Assembly: GCA_035534855.1 (NCBI GenBank)
Contig: DATLRD010000088.1
Coordinates: forward strand, 39,913-103,912
Reading direction: 5' to 3'
DNA: 64,000 nucleotides
Source of the DNA: DATARH01 sp035534855
GTDB taxonomy: Bacteria > Pseudomonadota > Alphaproteobacteria > ATCC43930 > CGMCC-115725
Part shown: positions 10,661-19,949 of the stretch, piece by piece
Layout: each line of letters begins with the position of its first letter
How positions within the stretch are numbered: the stretch's first letter is position 1
The notes under the pieces: generated by a model
Databases searched by the model: none
Told to the model about the DNA's origin: nothing
Seen by the model: only the letters and a program-made list of their open reading frames with translations
Translations under genes and position numbers: made by a program

Positions 10661-12895
10661 CTACCAAAATCGCCGTTCGTTCTGGGGAACGAATCGACGA
10701 CGCAAAAATGGCAAGTCTGGCATCGTCACCGCCAGCGCGATGTGTTCGGCGGCAAAGCGGTGCAACATGCGCCGGTTAAACTCGCGTTGCACCGGCATCT
10801 TGCCGGCGACCGTGCATGGAAGCTGCCCGGTGATCGTGATCCCGGCCGGGCTGACCGAGTCAACCCCCCAGACGGCGAGGTCGCCGAGGATCATCGGCGC
10901 GAATGTCGCGTCGGCGCGCAGTTCGGCTCCGATCGTTTCGAGTGTCGCGATCGCCCTGTCGACGTCACGGCTCACCGCCAACATGACCGAGACCGCGGCA
11001 TTGCCGACGCCGCGGTTGGTGTTGGTGATCGTCACGACCGAGCTGAACGGGATGATGTGCAGCGAGCCGTCGCCGGCGCGCAGACGCAGCGTGCGCAGCG
11101 ACAGTTGCTCGACCGCGCCGGTGAGCCCGGCGACCGTGACGCCATCGCCGACCTGGATCGTGTTCTCGATCAGGATGAATATGCCGGTAATGATGTCACG
11201 CACCAGGGTCTGCGCGCCGAACCCGACCGCGATTCCGACGATGCCGGCGCCGGCGAGGAGCGGGGCGATGCTGATCCCCACTTCGCTCAGTGCGGTGGCG
11301 CCGATCACGATCAGGATCGTCGCTAGCAGCGTGGTGCGGGCGATTGGCAGCAGTGTGCGCAGCCGCGCGGCACGCGCCGGCTCGGCGCCGCGCAGGTGGT
11401 CGACCTCGCGGTCGAGCGCGAGGTTGACGCCTTCCCACACGATGATCGCGATGGCGGCGGCTAGCGCCACCGTGATCAGCGCGGCTACCAGGCGCCGGCC
11501 GACCGCGCCCGGCGCGAACCAGGCCATCGCGTCGGCGCCCCAGAACTGCAGCAGCGCCACCCCGGCGAAGACGGCAACCACCGCAATCACCAGTCCACGG
11601 ACGATCCGGTGATAGCGTGCGGCACGGCCGGCGAGGTCGGGCGGCCAGCCGGTGGCGGCGGGGCGCGGCATGGCGCGGGCGAGGGCGCCGAGCGCGACGA
11701 TCGCCGCGAGCCAGGCACCGGCCAGCACGCCTGCGGTGCCGAGCAGGAAATCGAGCGTGTCGAGTCGCTGACCGATCGCACCGACCGAGATCAGCCAAGC
11801 GACGACGATCGCCGCGATCGCCAGATAGTGCCACGTCTCGGCAAGCGAGCGGCGCCCGTCGCCGTCTTCGCCGGCGTGCCGCGTGCCGCGGATGCGAACC
11901 GCGACCGCGCGGCGGAAGTGGATCACCGCCGCGACCAGCACCAGCGCCGCGGCCAGTGCGGTGAGCCGGGTCAACGCGTCGTGCAGCCGCGGCGAGAGGC
12001 CGAGCACCAGCACGATTGCGGCCAGCGCGTTGCCGCCCACGGTGGCGAGGGTGATCCACCGCAGCCATACGATCAGCGAGGCGGCGGCCGCGTCGCCGAC
12101 CGGCAGCAGCCGCAGCCGCACCATCCCGGGCGAGGCGAGCATCCGGCCGCCGCACAGCACCGCCCGCGCGAGCGCATAGGCGTTGACCAGCGTGCGCGCG
12201 GTCAGCGGCGTTGCGAGGCCCGAGCCGGCCAGCCCCCCGGCCAGCAGATTGCCGATCACGGCGAACGCAACGAGCGGGATCAGCTCGAGCACCAGCCGGG
12301 TCAGCGCATACGGCAGCAGGCGCAGCGATTCCCAGGCGTTGTCCGGCGGGTCTCCTCTGGGCGCGCGCGCCGCCAGGGTCGTGAGCGTGCGGCGCAATGC
12401 CCGGCGGCAGGCCAGCTCGGCCGCCGCGCTGCACAGCAGTACCAGGATGATCCGCCACCCGCCGCCCTCGGCGGCGGCGCGGGTGGCCGGGTCTTGTGAC
12501 ATGCGGATCAGCGAGTGCCACAGCGCCGGCAATGCGTTCAGGCCGGCGACGGTCGCCGCCGCCGCGGCGGAAAGCCGCCCGGTCCAGCGCGACGCTCCGG
12601 CGAGCAGTTGGGCGCCGAGACTGTGCGGCGCGATCGCGATGCCGGGTGCCGGCGTCGGCGCGGCGGGTTCCGCGCCCGGGCCGCCGGGCGCCGCCGCGGC
12701 GATGGTCTGCAACGTCTCGATCAGCCGGGCCAGCTGCTGCGGGTCTTGGAGGATCGTCAGAACCCGCTGCGCCTCCGCTGGCGTCGGAGCGCCGGCCGCG
12801 GCGGGCGCCGGCACGGGGGCCGGGGTCTGCCCGAAGGCGGCGGGCGGCGCGAGTGCGGCCCCGCAGATCACCAGCGCCAGAAACGTTCGCAACAT
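10661..12895 (-). CDS. Large MscS-family mechanosensitive channel
   Basis: A multi-helix inner-membrane protein of 744 residues. A signal-like helix (LRTFLALVICGAALAPPAAF) and a periplasmic segment rich in Ala, Pro and Gln precede about ten membrane helices. The C-terminal part has the MscS pore and beta domain: LLAGAGIVGIAVGFGAQTLV, then DIITGIFILIENTIQVGD, GAVEQLSLRTLRLR and HIIPFSSVVTITN. MscS channels open under membrane tension and release solutes on osmotic downshock; the large N-terminal extension resembles YbiO/YnaI-type members. ATG 12895 is chosen because it opens directly into the signal helix; 12937 is possible. It is divergent from the MFS gene, with 83 bases between starts. Confidence 0.88.
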   Translation of the reverse strand: MLRTFLALVICGAALAPPAAFGQTPAPVPAPAAAGAPTPAEAQRVLTILQDPQQLARLIETLQTIAAAAPGGPGAEPAAPTPAPGIAIAPHSLGAQLLAGASRWTGRLSAAAAATVAGLNALPALWHSLIRMSQDPATRAAAEGGGWRIILVLLCSAAAELACRRALRRTLTTLAARAPRGDPPDNAWESLRLLPYALTRLVLELIPLVAFAVIGNLLAGGLAGSGLATPLTARTLVNAYALARAVLCGGRMLASPGMVRLRLLPVGDAAAASLIVWLRWITLATVGGNALAAIVLVLGLSPRLHDALTRLTALAAALVLVAAVIHFRRAVAVRIRGTRHAGEDGDGRRSLAETWHYLAIAAIVVAWLISVGAIGQRLDTLDFLLGTAGVLAGAWLAAIVALGALARAMPRPAATGWPPDLAGRAARYHRIVRGLVIAVVAVFAGVALLQFWGADAMAWFAPGAVGRRLVAALITVALAAAIAIIVWEGVNLALDREVDHLRGAEPARAARLRTLLPIARTTLLATILIVIGATALSEVGISIAPLLAGAGIVGIAVGFGAQTLVRDIITGIFILIENTIQVGDGVTVAGLTGAVEQLSLRTLRLRAGDGSLHIIPFSSVVTITNTNRGVGNAAVSVMLAVSRDVDRAIATLETIGAELRADATFAPMILGDLAVWGVDSVSPAGITITGQLPCTVAGKMPVQREFNRRMLHRFAAEHIALAVTMPDLPFLRRRFVPQNERRFW

Positions 12896-12978
12896 CGGCA
12901 ACCGCCACCCAAACGGCCGTCCGGCCCCGCCGTGCAATCGGGCGGTGACGAACTTCGACCGCTAACGTTGTCCAAAGA

Positions 12979-14418
12979 ATGACCGATCAGCGCGCAACGA
13001 TCGAGACCGACGTTCCGGCTCGCCTCGACCGCCTGCCGTGGAGCCGGTTTCACACCCTCATCATCGCCGCGCTCGGCATTACCTGGATCCTCGACGGGTT
13101 GGAGGTCACGGTCACCGGCTCGATCGCCGGAGCGTTGCAGCAGAGTCCGGTTTTGCACTTCAGCGCCGCTGATGTCGGGTTTGTCGGCAGCGCCTATCTC
13201 GCCGGCGCGGTCGCCGGCGCGCTGTTCTTCGGCTATCTGACCGACCGGTTCGGCCGCCGCCGGCTGTTCATGGTCACCCTCGGCCTCTATCTGAGCGCCA
13301 CTGCGCTGACCGCGGCGTCGTGGGGGCTGTGGAGCTTCGCTGCGTTTCGGTTCTTGACCGGGGCCGGGATTGGCGGCGAATACGCGGCGATCAACTCGGC
13401 GATCCAGGAATTCGTCCCGGCGCGCTATCGCGGCCGCGTCGATCTCGGGGTCAACGGCAGCTTCTGGCTCGGCGCCGCGCTCGGCGCGCTCGGTGCGGTG
13501 ATCTTCTTGCAGCCCGGCGTGCTGCCGGCCGATGTCGGCTGGCGCGCCGCTTTCGGCATCGGCGCGGTGTTGGGGCTCGGAATCCTGGCGCTGCGGCGGT
13601 TTGTGCCGGAAAGCCCGCGCTGGTTGATGGTGCACGACCGGATCGGCGAGGCGACGGCGGCGATCGACGAGATCGAGCGCCGCATCGGCGTCGACCCCGG
13701 CGAGGGCAAGGCCGGTGTGCCGGGCGGGCTGCGGCTGGTGCCGGTGGCGCGGATGTCGGCGCTGCGGATGATCGCCGCAATCGTGCGCGAATATCCCCGC
13801 CGGGTGTTTCTCGGCTTTGCGCTGATGAGCGCGCAGGCGTTTTTCTACAACGCGATCTTCTTTTCCTATGCGCTGGTGCTCAGGCGGTTCTATGGGGTGC
13901 CGGCGGCGTCGATCGGCTGGTACATCCTGCCATTCGCGGTCGGCAATTTTCTGGGACCGCTGGCGCTCGGGCCGCTGTTCGACACGATCGGCCGCAAGCC
14001 AATGATCGCGGGAACCTACGCCTTCTCCGGCCTGATGCTGGGCGTCGTCGGGGAGCTGTTCCGGCTCGACCTGGTCGATGGGGCGACACTGACCGCGTGC
14101 TGGTCGGGCATTTTCTTTTTCGCTTCGGCGGCGGCGAGTGCCGCCTACCTGACGGTCGGCGAGAGCTTTCCGCTCGAAGCCAGGGCGCTGATGATCGCGT
14201 TTTTCTATGCGGTCGGCACGGCCTGCGGCGGCGTCGTCTCGCCGTATTTGTTCGGCTCGCTGGTCGCCTCGGGCGAGCGCGGCGCGGTGTTTCTGGGCTA
14301 TCTCGTGGGGGCGGGGCTGATGATTGCGGCTGCGCTGGTCGCGCTGGTCTTCGGCCTCAACGCGGAGCGCCAGCCGCTCGAAAGCGTCGCCCGGCCGTTT
14401 TCTACCGCCAAAGATTGA
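12979..14418 (+). CDS. MFS transporter, sugar/aromatic-acid porter type
   Basis: A 12-helix inner-membrane permease of 479 residues. The loop between helices 2 and 3 has the family motif GYLTDRFGRRRLFM, and the second-half counterpart is LFDTIGRKPMI. RFLTGAGIGGEYAAINSAIQEF resembles the substrate/H+ symporter motif seen in AAHS and metabolite-H+ symporters, and FVPESPRWLMVHDR resembles the sugar-porter PESPR signature. The acidic residue in helix 1 (WILDGLEVTV) is typical of proton-coupled aromatic acid importers. The substrate is not certain; the aromatic-degradation genes in this window make an organic acid plausible. Confidence 0.85.
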   Translation: MTDQRATIETDVPARLDRLPWSRFHTLIIAALGITWILDGLEVTVTGSIAGALQQSPVLHFSAADVGFVGSAYLAGAVAGALFFGYLTDRFGRRRLFMVTLGLYLSATALTAASWGLWSFAAFRFLTGAGIGGEYAAINSAIQEFVPARYRGRVDLGVNGSFWLGAALGALGAVIFLQPGVLPADVGWRAAFGIGAVLGLGILALRRFVPESPRWLMVHDRIGEATAAIDEIERRIGVDPGEGKAGVPGGLRLVPVARMSALRMIAAIVREYPRRVFLGFALMSAQAFFYNAIFFSYALVLRRFYGVPAASIGWYILPFAVGNFLGPLALGPLFDTIGRKPMIAGTYAFSGLMLGVVGELFRLDLVDGATLTACWSGIFFFASAAASAAYLTVGESFPLEARALMIAFFYAVGTACGGVVSPYLFGSLVASGERGAVFLGYLVGAGLMIAAALVALVFGLNAERQPLESVARPFSTAKD

Positions 14419-14635
14419 GCGGTGGTGACAGGATCGCGGCGATGGTGGGAGCCACGCCGCAGGTGTGGGAGGATGAGGGGCGGGCGCTTACACTCTCTGA
14501 ACGTTCGGCGCCTGGCGCGGCAACGCGCTGGAGGCGCTGGAGCGGATGACGACGTGATCCGGCGCCGCGGATGCGACATGTCGCGCGCCGCCGATTTCGG
14601 CTAGCGTGGCGACCTCGCAACGGGAGGAGGAAGCC

Positions 14636-15010
14636 ATGAAAGTCGTTACGCTGCGCAACATTCCCGACGTTCCGGTCGAAGGCGCGGACCGCATCGAGGG
14701 TTGGGCCGGGCCGGTTGCCCGCTCGCGCCAGACCATCATCGAGGCGGGCGACTCGCCAAACTACAATTGCAGCGTCGTCAATTTCAGCCAGGGCTGCACC
14801 ACCGGCTGGCACACCCATAGCTGCGACCAGATCCTCGTCGTCGTCTCCGGCTCGGGCATGGTCGCCAACGAGCACGAGCAGAACGAGATCAACGTCGGCG
14901 ACGTCGTGCACATCAAGGCCGGTGAGCGCCACTGGCACGGCGCCAAGGCCGACACGACGATGGGCCACATCACGATCACCGCGGTCGGCGGCCAGGCAAA
15001 GTGGGGCTAG
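14636..15010 (+). CDS. Small cupin-domain protein
   Basis: A single-domain cupin of 124 residues. Cupin motif 1 is visible as GWHTHSCDQILVVVSGSG and motif 2 as VGDVVHIKAGERHWHGAK, supplying His/Asp-type metal ligands. ATG 14636 follows a strong GGGAGGAGGAAGCC site; an upstream in-frame start lacks one. It is followed 7 bases later by a flavoprotein gene, so the two are probably co-expressed. Cupins of this size may be isomerases, dioxygenases or binding proteins; nothing here fixes the substrate. Confidence 0.8.
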   Translation: MKVVTLRNIPDVPVEGADRIEGWAGPVARSRQTIIEAGDSPNYNCSVVNFSQGCTTGWHTHSCDQILVVVSGSGMVANEHEQNEINVGDVVHIKAGERHWHGAKADTTMGHITITAVGGQAKWG

Positions 15011-15017
15011 GCGGGGG

Positions 15018-15554
15018 GTGACGGCGCCCGGCGGCGACCGGTTCGACCTTGCCTATCTTGTGCTGAGCGGCGCGGCGACCGCGGCGCGCGGCCCGGATAT
15101 CCTGCGCGGGCTTGTGGCGCTCGGGTTTCGCACGGTCATCGCGATCCCGACGCCAAACGCGTCGCGGGTCGTCGCGCCGCGCGACCTCGCCGAGGTGGCC
15201 GAGGTGCAGGTCGTCGAATCATATTTCGACTTGGCGATCCGCCCGCGGCCGCCGTTCGGCGTGGTGCTGTTTGCGCCGTGCAGCTTCAACTCGCTCAACA
15301 AGCTGGCGCTCGGCATCGCCGATAATCTGGCGCTGGCGGTGACCGCCGAGGCGATTGGGCGCGGCACCCCGGTGATCGTCGCCCCGTCGCTCAACGCGCC
15401 GCTGCTCGCCCACCCCCAGGCGCGGGCCTCGCTCAAGACCCTGCCGGCGTGGGGTGTGACGATCGTGCCGCCGGTCGATGACGGCGAGGGGCCGCGCCTC
15501 GCGCCGACCGACCGGCTGATTGAGGCGGTGCGCCCTTACGTGCACCGCGGCTGA
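15018..15554 (+). CDS. HFCD-type flavoprotein
   Basis: This 178-residue protein has the Rossmann-like flavin fold of the phosphopantothenoylcysteine decarboxylase/EpiD group. Visible signs are LAYLVLSGAATA at the N-terminus, VVLFAPCSFNSLNKLALGIADNLA in the middle and GTPVIVAPSLNAPLLAHP, the usual PxMN-like region here changed to PSLNAPL. The start is GTG 15018, since no ATG exists in the region and GGCGGGG lies just upstream. It follows the cupin gene by 7 bases. It is too short for the bifunctional Dfp, so a stand-alone oxidative decarboxylase or flavin-handling role is likely. Confidence 0.75.
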   Translation: MTAPGGDRFDLAYLVLSGAATAARGPDILRGLVALGFRTVIAIPTPNASRVVAPRDLAEVAEVQVVESYFDLAIRPRPPFGVVLFAPCSFNSLNKLALGIADNLALAVTAEAIGRGTPVIVAPSLNAPLLAHPQARASLKTLPAWGVTIVPPVDDGEGPRLAPTDRLIEAVRPYVHRG

Positions 15555-15571
15555 CCGTCGGGCCGCGAGCG

Positions 15572-17620
15572 TCAGAGTGCGGCGCGGGTCGGGGCCGCGT
15601 CGCTGCCGATCTCGCGCCGGTATTCCGGTACCAGACGATGCAGCAGGTCGAGCGCGCGTTCGGCGTTGCCGGCGCGGGCCTCGCGCTCGAGTTCGTCGAG
15701 CGAGCGGGCGAGCACCGCGTAATCGGCGGTGCGCGGCGCCGCCAGCCGTAGCGCCGGATACTCGGTCGGAATCGGCGCCTCGGAATCGTGAAACAGCTCC
15801 TCGTGGAGCTTTTCGCCCGGCCTGAGGCCGGTGAATACGATCTTGACGTCGCGGTCGGGTTGCAGCCCGGCGAGCCGGATCATCTGCCGCGCCAGGTCGA
15901 CGATCCTGACCGGCTCGCCCATGTCGAGCACGATGATCTTGCCGCGCGCCTCGCGGTCGCCGGCAGTGGGCGCGGCGGCGGCAGCTTCGAGCACCAGTTC
16001 CACCGCCTCGCGCACGGTCATGAAAAACCGGGTGACCTCCGGGTCGGTCACGGTCAGCGGTCCGCCGGCGGCAAGCTGTCGGGTAAACAGCGGCACCACC
16101 GACCCGGTCGAGCCCAGCACGTTGCCGAACCGCACCGTCACAAACCGCGTGCCGCTGCCGTGGCGGCGCGCCTCGTCGAGGTCGAGCGCCTGGCAGTAGC
16201 TTTCGGCGAGCCGCTTGGCCGCGCCCATCACGCTCGACGGGTTGACCGCCTTGTCGGTCGAGATCATCACCACCAGCGGCGTGGCGTGGGCGCGCGCCGC
16301 CTCGGCGACGTTGCGGGTGCCGATGACGTTGGTCAAGAGCCCCTCCACGGGGTTGGCCTCGACCATCGGCACATGCTTCAGCGCCGCGGCGTGAAACACG
16401 ATCTGCGGCGCCTCGGCGGCGATCACCGTGTCGACCCGCCTCCGGTCGCGCACGTCGCCGAGCAGCGGGCGGATCGCCACGTTCGGCCAGCGCTGGCGCA
16501 GTTCGCCGTCGATCGCGTAGAGCCCGAACTCGCCGTTGTCGAACAGGGTCAGCCCGGCCGGTTCCAGCGCCGCAACCTGGCGCGACAGTTCGGACCCGAT
16601 CGTGCCGCCGGCACCGGTGACCAGGATGCGCTGGCCGTGCACCAGGCGCGCCATCGCCGCGCGGTCAAGCACCGCCTGCGGGCGCCCGAGCAAGTCTTCC
16701 AGCGCGATCGGTTCGATCGCGCTGGAGGTGGCGGCGAGGTTCTGGCGCAGTTCGGTCGGGCGTGGCAGCCGCGCCAGCGGGATCGCCAGCGCGTCGGCGC
16801 GGTCGAGCAGCCCGCGGATCGCGGCGCCGTCGAGCCTCTCGCTGGTGACGACGAGGCGTTCGGGGCGCCGGCCGCGGCGATCGAGCAGGGCGACCACCCG
16901 TTCGAGCGCGTCGAGTGTGCCCAGCACCGGCACGCCGTAAATTTCGCGGCCGACCCGCGAGGTGGTCTCCGCCAGCACGCCGACGACGCGATAGACCGCG
17001 CCCGGGTCGCGCGTCGCCTCGCGGATGAAGGTGTCGGCACCGTCGGTCAGGCCGAGCAGCAGCACCGGCACCGGCCGCCCGCGGCTGCGTTCGAGCATGT
17101 GGTCGAGGCCGCGATCCTTGAACAGGCGATAGCCGAGCCGCGGCCCGCCGAGCAGCGCGATCAGCACCAGCCAGTCGATCGGCAGCGTCGAACGCGGCAG
17201 GTGTTCGAGGCGGGTGAAGACAAACATCACCGGCAGGTAGATCGCCACCGTCAGCGTCACCGCGCGGACGATGTTGAACAGATCCGGCAGCGAGGCGTAG
17301 CGCCAGATCCCGCGATAGAGCCCGGTCGCCAGATAGACGCAGGCGGCGATCGTGGTAAAGCCGATCGCATAGCGCACCATCAGCCTGGGCTCGTAGCCGA
17401 AGATTTCGTTGCCGATGCGCAGATAGAGCCCGAGCGCGAAGGCAATCGCCGCCATCGCGACATCGTGCGCGAACGTAAGAAGCGCGCGCGGAGATCGGGG
17501 AAGGAACAGCACGCGCCGACGGGCCGGTGAGCAATTGCGGAATGTCCCTAGATAACAGGAATTCCGCGGGATCGGAAATCTGCGTGGTGGTCGCTGCCGG
17601 AGGGGCGGGGACGGAATCAC
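15572..17620 (-). CDS. Membrane nucleotide-sugar 4,6-dehydratase (WbpM/CapD type)
   Basis: Makes a UDP-4-keto-6-deoxy hexosamine, a precursor of surface polysaccharide or modified sugars. The protein has about four N-terminal membrane helices, a first Rossmann domain (about 150-290), then a SDR domain with the NAD site TGAGGTIGSELSRQ. The catalytic region reads MISTDKAVNPSSVMGAAKRL: Met-x3-Lys replaces Tyr-x3-Lys, the SMK triad known in WbpM-like enzymes. Up to 682 residues; the first 36 are Pro/Arg-rich and a GTG at 17512 is an equally good start. No glycosyltransferases lie next to it, so its polysaccharide cluster is elsewhere or absent. Confidence 0.9.
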   Translation of the reverse strand: MIPSPPLRQRPPRRFPIPRNSCYLGTFRNCSPARRRVLFLPRSPRALLTFAHDVAMAAIAFALGLYLRIGNEIFGYEPRLMVRYAIGFTTIAACVYLATGLYRGIWRYASLPDLFNIVRAVTLTVAIYLPVMFVFTRLEHLPRSTLPIDWLVLIALLGGPRLGYRLFKDRGLDHMLERSRGRPVPVLLLGLTDGADTFIREATRDPGAVYRVVGVLAETTSRVGREIYGVPVLGTLDALERVVALLDRRGRRPERLVVTSERLDGAAIRGLLDRADALAIPLARLPRPTELRQNLAATSSAIEPIALEDLLGRPQAVLDRAAMARLVHGQRILVTGAGGTIGSELSRQVAALEPAGLTLFDNGEFGLYAIDGELRQRWPNVAIRPLLGDVRDRRRVDTVIAAEAPQIVFHAAALKHVPMVEANPVEGLLTNVIGTRNVAEAARAHATPLVVMISTDKAVNPSSVMGAAKRLAESYCQALDLDEARRHGSGTRFVTVRFGNVLGSTGSVVPLFTRQLAAGGPLTVTDPEVTRFFMTVREAVELVLEAAAAAPTAGDREARGKIIVLDMGEPVRIVDLARQMIRLAGLQPDRDVKIVFTGLRPGEKLHEELFHDSEAPIPTEYPALRLAAPRTADYAVLARSLDELEREARAGNAERALDLLHRLVPEYRREIGSDAAPTRAAL

Positions 17621-17675
17621 CTGCGCGCAGTCGCGGCTATTCCGGCAAGGGCGGTCTGTCTTTTACAATGCTGCG

Positions 17676-18860
17676 ATGACCCGGCGATGGCTCTATCGGT
17701 TGATGGACCCCGCGGCGCGCGACGCGGCCTCCCGGGCGTTTCGCGTCGTGCACCATGCGATGGTGGCTCTCGGCATCTCAATCATGCTGGCGGTCACGGT
17801 GAAGGATATTCGCAACGAGTACGGCGCGGTGCTGGAAGCCGGGTTTCTCGCGATCGCTGCGTTCTTCGCCGGGGAGTTCGTGCTGCGCCTGATCACCGCG
17901 CCCGAGGCGCCGGGCGGCGAACATCGCGGACCGATGCGGGCGCGGCTGGCCTGGCTGTTTTCGCTCGGTGGCGTGTTCGATCTGCTCGGAGCGCTGCCGG
18001 GGCTGATCGACCTCGACTTTACCCATGACGCGCGGCTCTTCGCCTTCATCTGGATATTCAAGTACGTGCGCTATTCGCCGGGGCTGGTGAGCCTCGGCCG
18101 GGTGATCAGCCAGGCGCGGCGGGCGCTGCTGTCGGTGCTGCTGGGGTTTGTGATCGTGCTGCTCGCCGCGGCGAGCCTGGCCTATCTCTTCGAGCGTAAT
18201 GCCAATCCCACGGGGTTCGGCTCGATCCCGAAGGCGCTGTGGTGGGCGATCGTGACGCTGACCACGACGGGCTATGGCGATGTCGTGCCCCAGACGCTGC
18301 CGGGCCGGATGCTGTCCGGAGTGGTGATGGTCAGCGGCATCCTGGTCTTTGCGCTGTGGGCCGGTATCCTTGCCACCGGCTATGCCGAGGAGATGCGACG
18401 GCGGGAATTTCTGCGCACCTGGGACCTGGTCGCCAAGGTGCCGTTCTTTCACAATCTCGGCGCGTCGGTGATCGCCGAGGTGGCGCGGCTGCTAAGCCCG
18501 CGCGAATATCCGATGGGGTCGGTTATCGTGCGGCGCGGCGAGCCGGGCGATTGCATGTACTTCGTCGTCGAGGGCGAGGTCGCGGTGCAGATCCAGCCCG
18601 AGCCGATCTTTCTTGGCCCCGGCCAGTTTTTCGGCGAGGCGGCGCTGTTGAGCGGCGATCCGCGCAACGCCACGATCGTCGCAGCGAGCGCCTGCGTCTT
18701 GCTGACCCTCGACATCGTCGATTTCCACGAATTGCGCGGCCGGCAGCCCGATCTTGCCAGTGCAATCCATGAAGAGGACAACCGCCGCCGCGGCGTCGCC
18801 CACCCTCAACCAATCCCGTTGGTCGTCGAGGCCGAGGCCGACCTCGATGGCGCGCAGTAA
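17676..18860 (+). CDS. Cyclic-nucleotide-gated K+ channel
   Basis: A 394-residue six-helix channel with a cytoplasmic ligand domain. The pore helix and filter read WWAIVTLTTTGYGDVVP, the TxGYGD of K+-selective channels. The C-terminal domain (about 245-370) is a CNBD: LVAKVPFFHNLG, then GDCMYFVVEGEVAVQI, and the phosphate-binding cassette FFGEAALLSGDPRNATI with the Arg that contacts cyclic nucleotide. This architecture matches MloK1-type bacterial channels. The S4 stretch (WIFKYVRYSPGLVSLGRVISQARR) has few regular Arg, so gating is probably by ligand, not voltage. No cyclase is adjacent. Confidence 0.9.
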   Translation: MTRRWLYRLMDPAARDAASRAFRVVHHAMVALGISIMLAVTVKDIRNEYGAVLEAGFLAIAAFFAGEFVLRLITAPEAPGGEHRGPMRARLAWLFSLGGVFDLLGALPGLIDLDFTHDARLFAFIWIFKYVRYSPGLVSLGRVISQARRALLSVLLGFVIVLLAAASLAYLFERNANPTGFGSIPKALWWAIVTLTTTGYGDVVPQTLPGRMLSGVVMVSGILVFALWAGILATGYAEEMRRREFLRTWDLVAKVPFFHNLGASVIAEVARLLSPREYPMGSVIVRRGEPGDCMYFVVEGEVAVQIQPEPIFLGPGQFFGEAALLSGDPRNATIVAASACVLLTLDIVDFHELRGRQPDLASAIHEEDNRRRGVAHPQPIPLVVEAEADLDGAQ

Positions 18861-18890
18861 CCGGAGCCCCGCAACGCCAGGAGAAGCAAA

Positions 18891-19868
18891 ATGCCGACAA
18901 GACCGCAGGTGATCGCCCTCGAAGAGCATTATCTCGACCCCGAAGTGTCCAGCGTATTCAAGGGACTGAACGCCGTACCGTCGCGCGGTTCGGGCGGCAT
19001 CCCCAAGCTTTACGAGCGGCTCTACGATCTCGGCGAGTTGCGGCTGCGCGAGATGGACGAAGCGGGCATCGATGTGCAGGTGCTGTCGCACGCTGCGCCG
19101 TCGCTGCAGCAGGTCGACGCCGAGACCGGGGTACGGCTCGCCGCCGGCGTCAACGACCGGCTGCATCAGGTGGTGCAGGCCCATCCCGACCGCTTTGCCG
19201 CGTTTGCCGCGCTGCCGACCGCCGACCCCAAGGCCGCGGCCGACGAATTGGAGCGCACGGTCACCCGGCTCGGCTTCAAGGGCGCGATGATCCACGGGCT
19301 GACCAACGGGCTGTTTATCGACGATCCGCGGTTCTGGCCGGTCTTCGAGCGCGCTGCCGCGCTCGACGTGCCGCTCTACATGCACCCGTCGATCCCGCAC
19401 CCGGCGGTAATCGACATCTATTACAAGGACTACGTCGAGAAGTACCCGACGATCCTGCGCGCCGCCTGGGGGTTCACGGTCGAGACCGCGACCCAGGGCG
19501 TGCGCCTCGTGCTCAGCGGCGTATTCGAGAAATACCCCGGCCTCAAGATCGTCCTCGGCCATCTCGGCGAGGGGCTGCCGCTCTATCTGTGGCGCATCAA
19601 CATGGGATTTGCGCGCGACGGCCGCGGCAGCACCTGGTTCCGCGACGCATTCACCGAGCATTTCTATGTGACGACGAGCGGCTTCTTCTCTGACCCGGCG
19701 CTGGTGCATTGCGTGCAGGAGATCGGCATCGACCGGGTGCTGTTTTCGGTCGACTACCCGTTTGTCGAGAATCCGCCGGGCTCGTCGTGGGTCGATCGCA
19801 TCCCGTTTTCGGCCGAGGACAAGGCCAAGATCATGAACGGCAACGCCAAGCGGTTGCTGAAAATGTAA
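18891..19868 (+). CDS. Amidohydrolase, resorcylate decarboxylase-like
   Basis: A 325-residue TIM-barrel metal enzyme of amidohydrolase family 2. It closely follows the gamma-resorcylate/2,3-dihydroxybenzoate decarboxylase pattern: VIALEEHYLD (metal Glu and His), PLYMHPSIPHP (His), IVLGHLGEGLPLYLWRIN (His) and VLFSVDYPFVEN (metal/catalytic Asp). These enzymes remove CO2 from hydroxybenzoates without oxidation, usually with Mn or Zn. Other members act on different acids, so the substrate is inferred. CAGGAGAAGCAAA precedes the ATG. A hairpin separates it from hpnR. Confidence 0.85.
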   Translation: MPTRPQVIALEEHYLDPEVSSVFKGLNAVPSRGSGGIPKLYERLYDLGELRLREMDEAGIDVQVLSHAAPSLQQVDAETGVRLAAGVNDRLHQVVQAHPDRFAAFAALPTADPKAAADELERTVTRLGFKGAMIHGLTNGLFIDDPRFWPVFERAAALDVPLYMHPSIPHPAVIDIYYKDYVEKYPTILRAAWGFTVETATQGVRLVLSGVFEKYPGLKIVLGHLGEGLPLYLWRINMGFARDGRGSTWFRDAFTEHFYVTTSGFFSDPALVHCVQEIGIDRVLFSVDYPFVENPPGSSWVDRIPFSAEDKAKIMNGNAKRLLKM

Positions 19869-19886
19869 CGACCGGCCGGGCCGCAG

Positions 19887-19917
19887 GGAACGATCGCGCA
19901 CCGTGCGCGGTCGTTCC
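19887..19917 (+). terminator. Hairpin between amidohydrolase and hpnR
   Basis: A 13-bp stem (GGAACGATCGCGC / GCGCGGTCGTTCC, one G-T wobble) with a 5-base loop lies 18 bases after the amidohydrolase stop. There is no T-run, so it may end transcripts weakly, protect a 3' end, or attenuate read-through into hpnR. Confidence 0.45.
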
Positions 19918-19949
19918 AGAGAGTAGTGCCGCTAAGGGGAGGGACTTCG

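Noticed and set aside
15788..17530. Long open frame (580 codons) on the + strand
   Set aside because: Opposite-strand shadow of the nucleotide-sugar dehydratase; rich in His/Arg/Gln with no domains.
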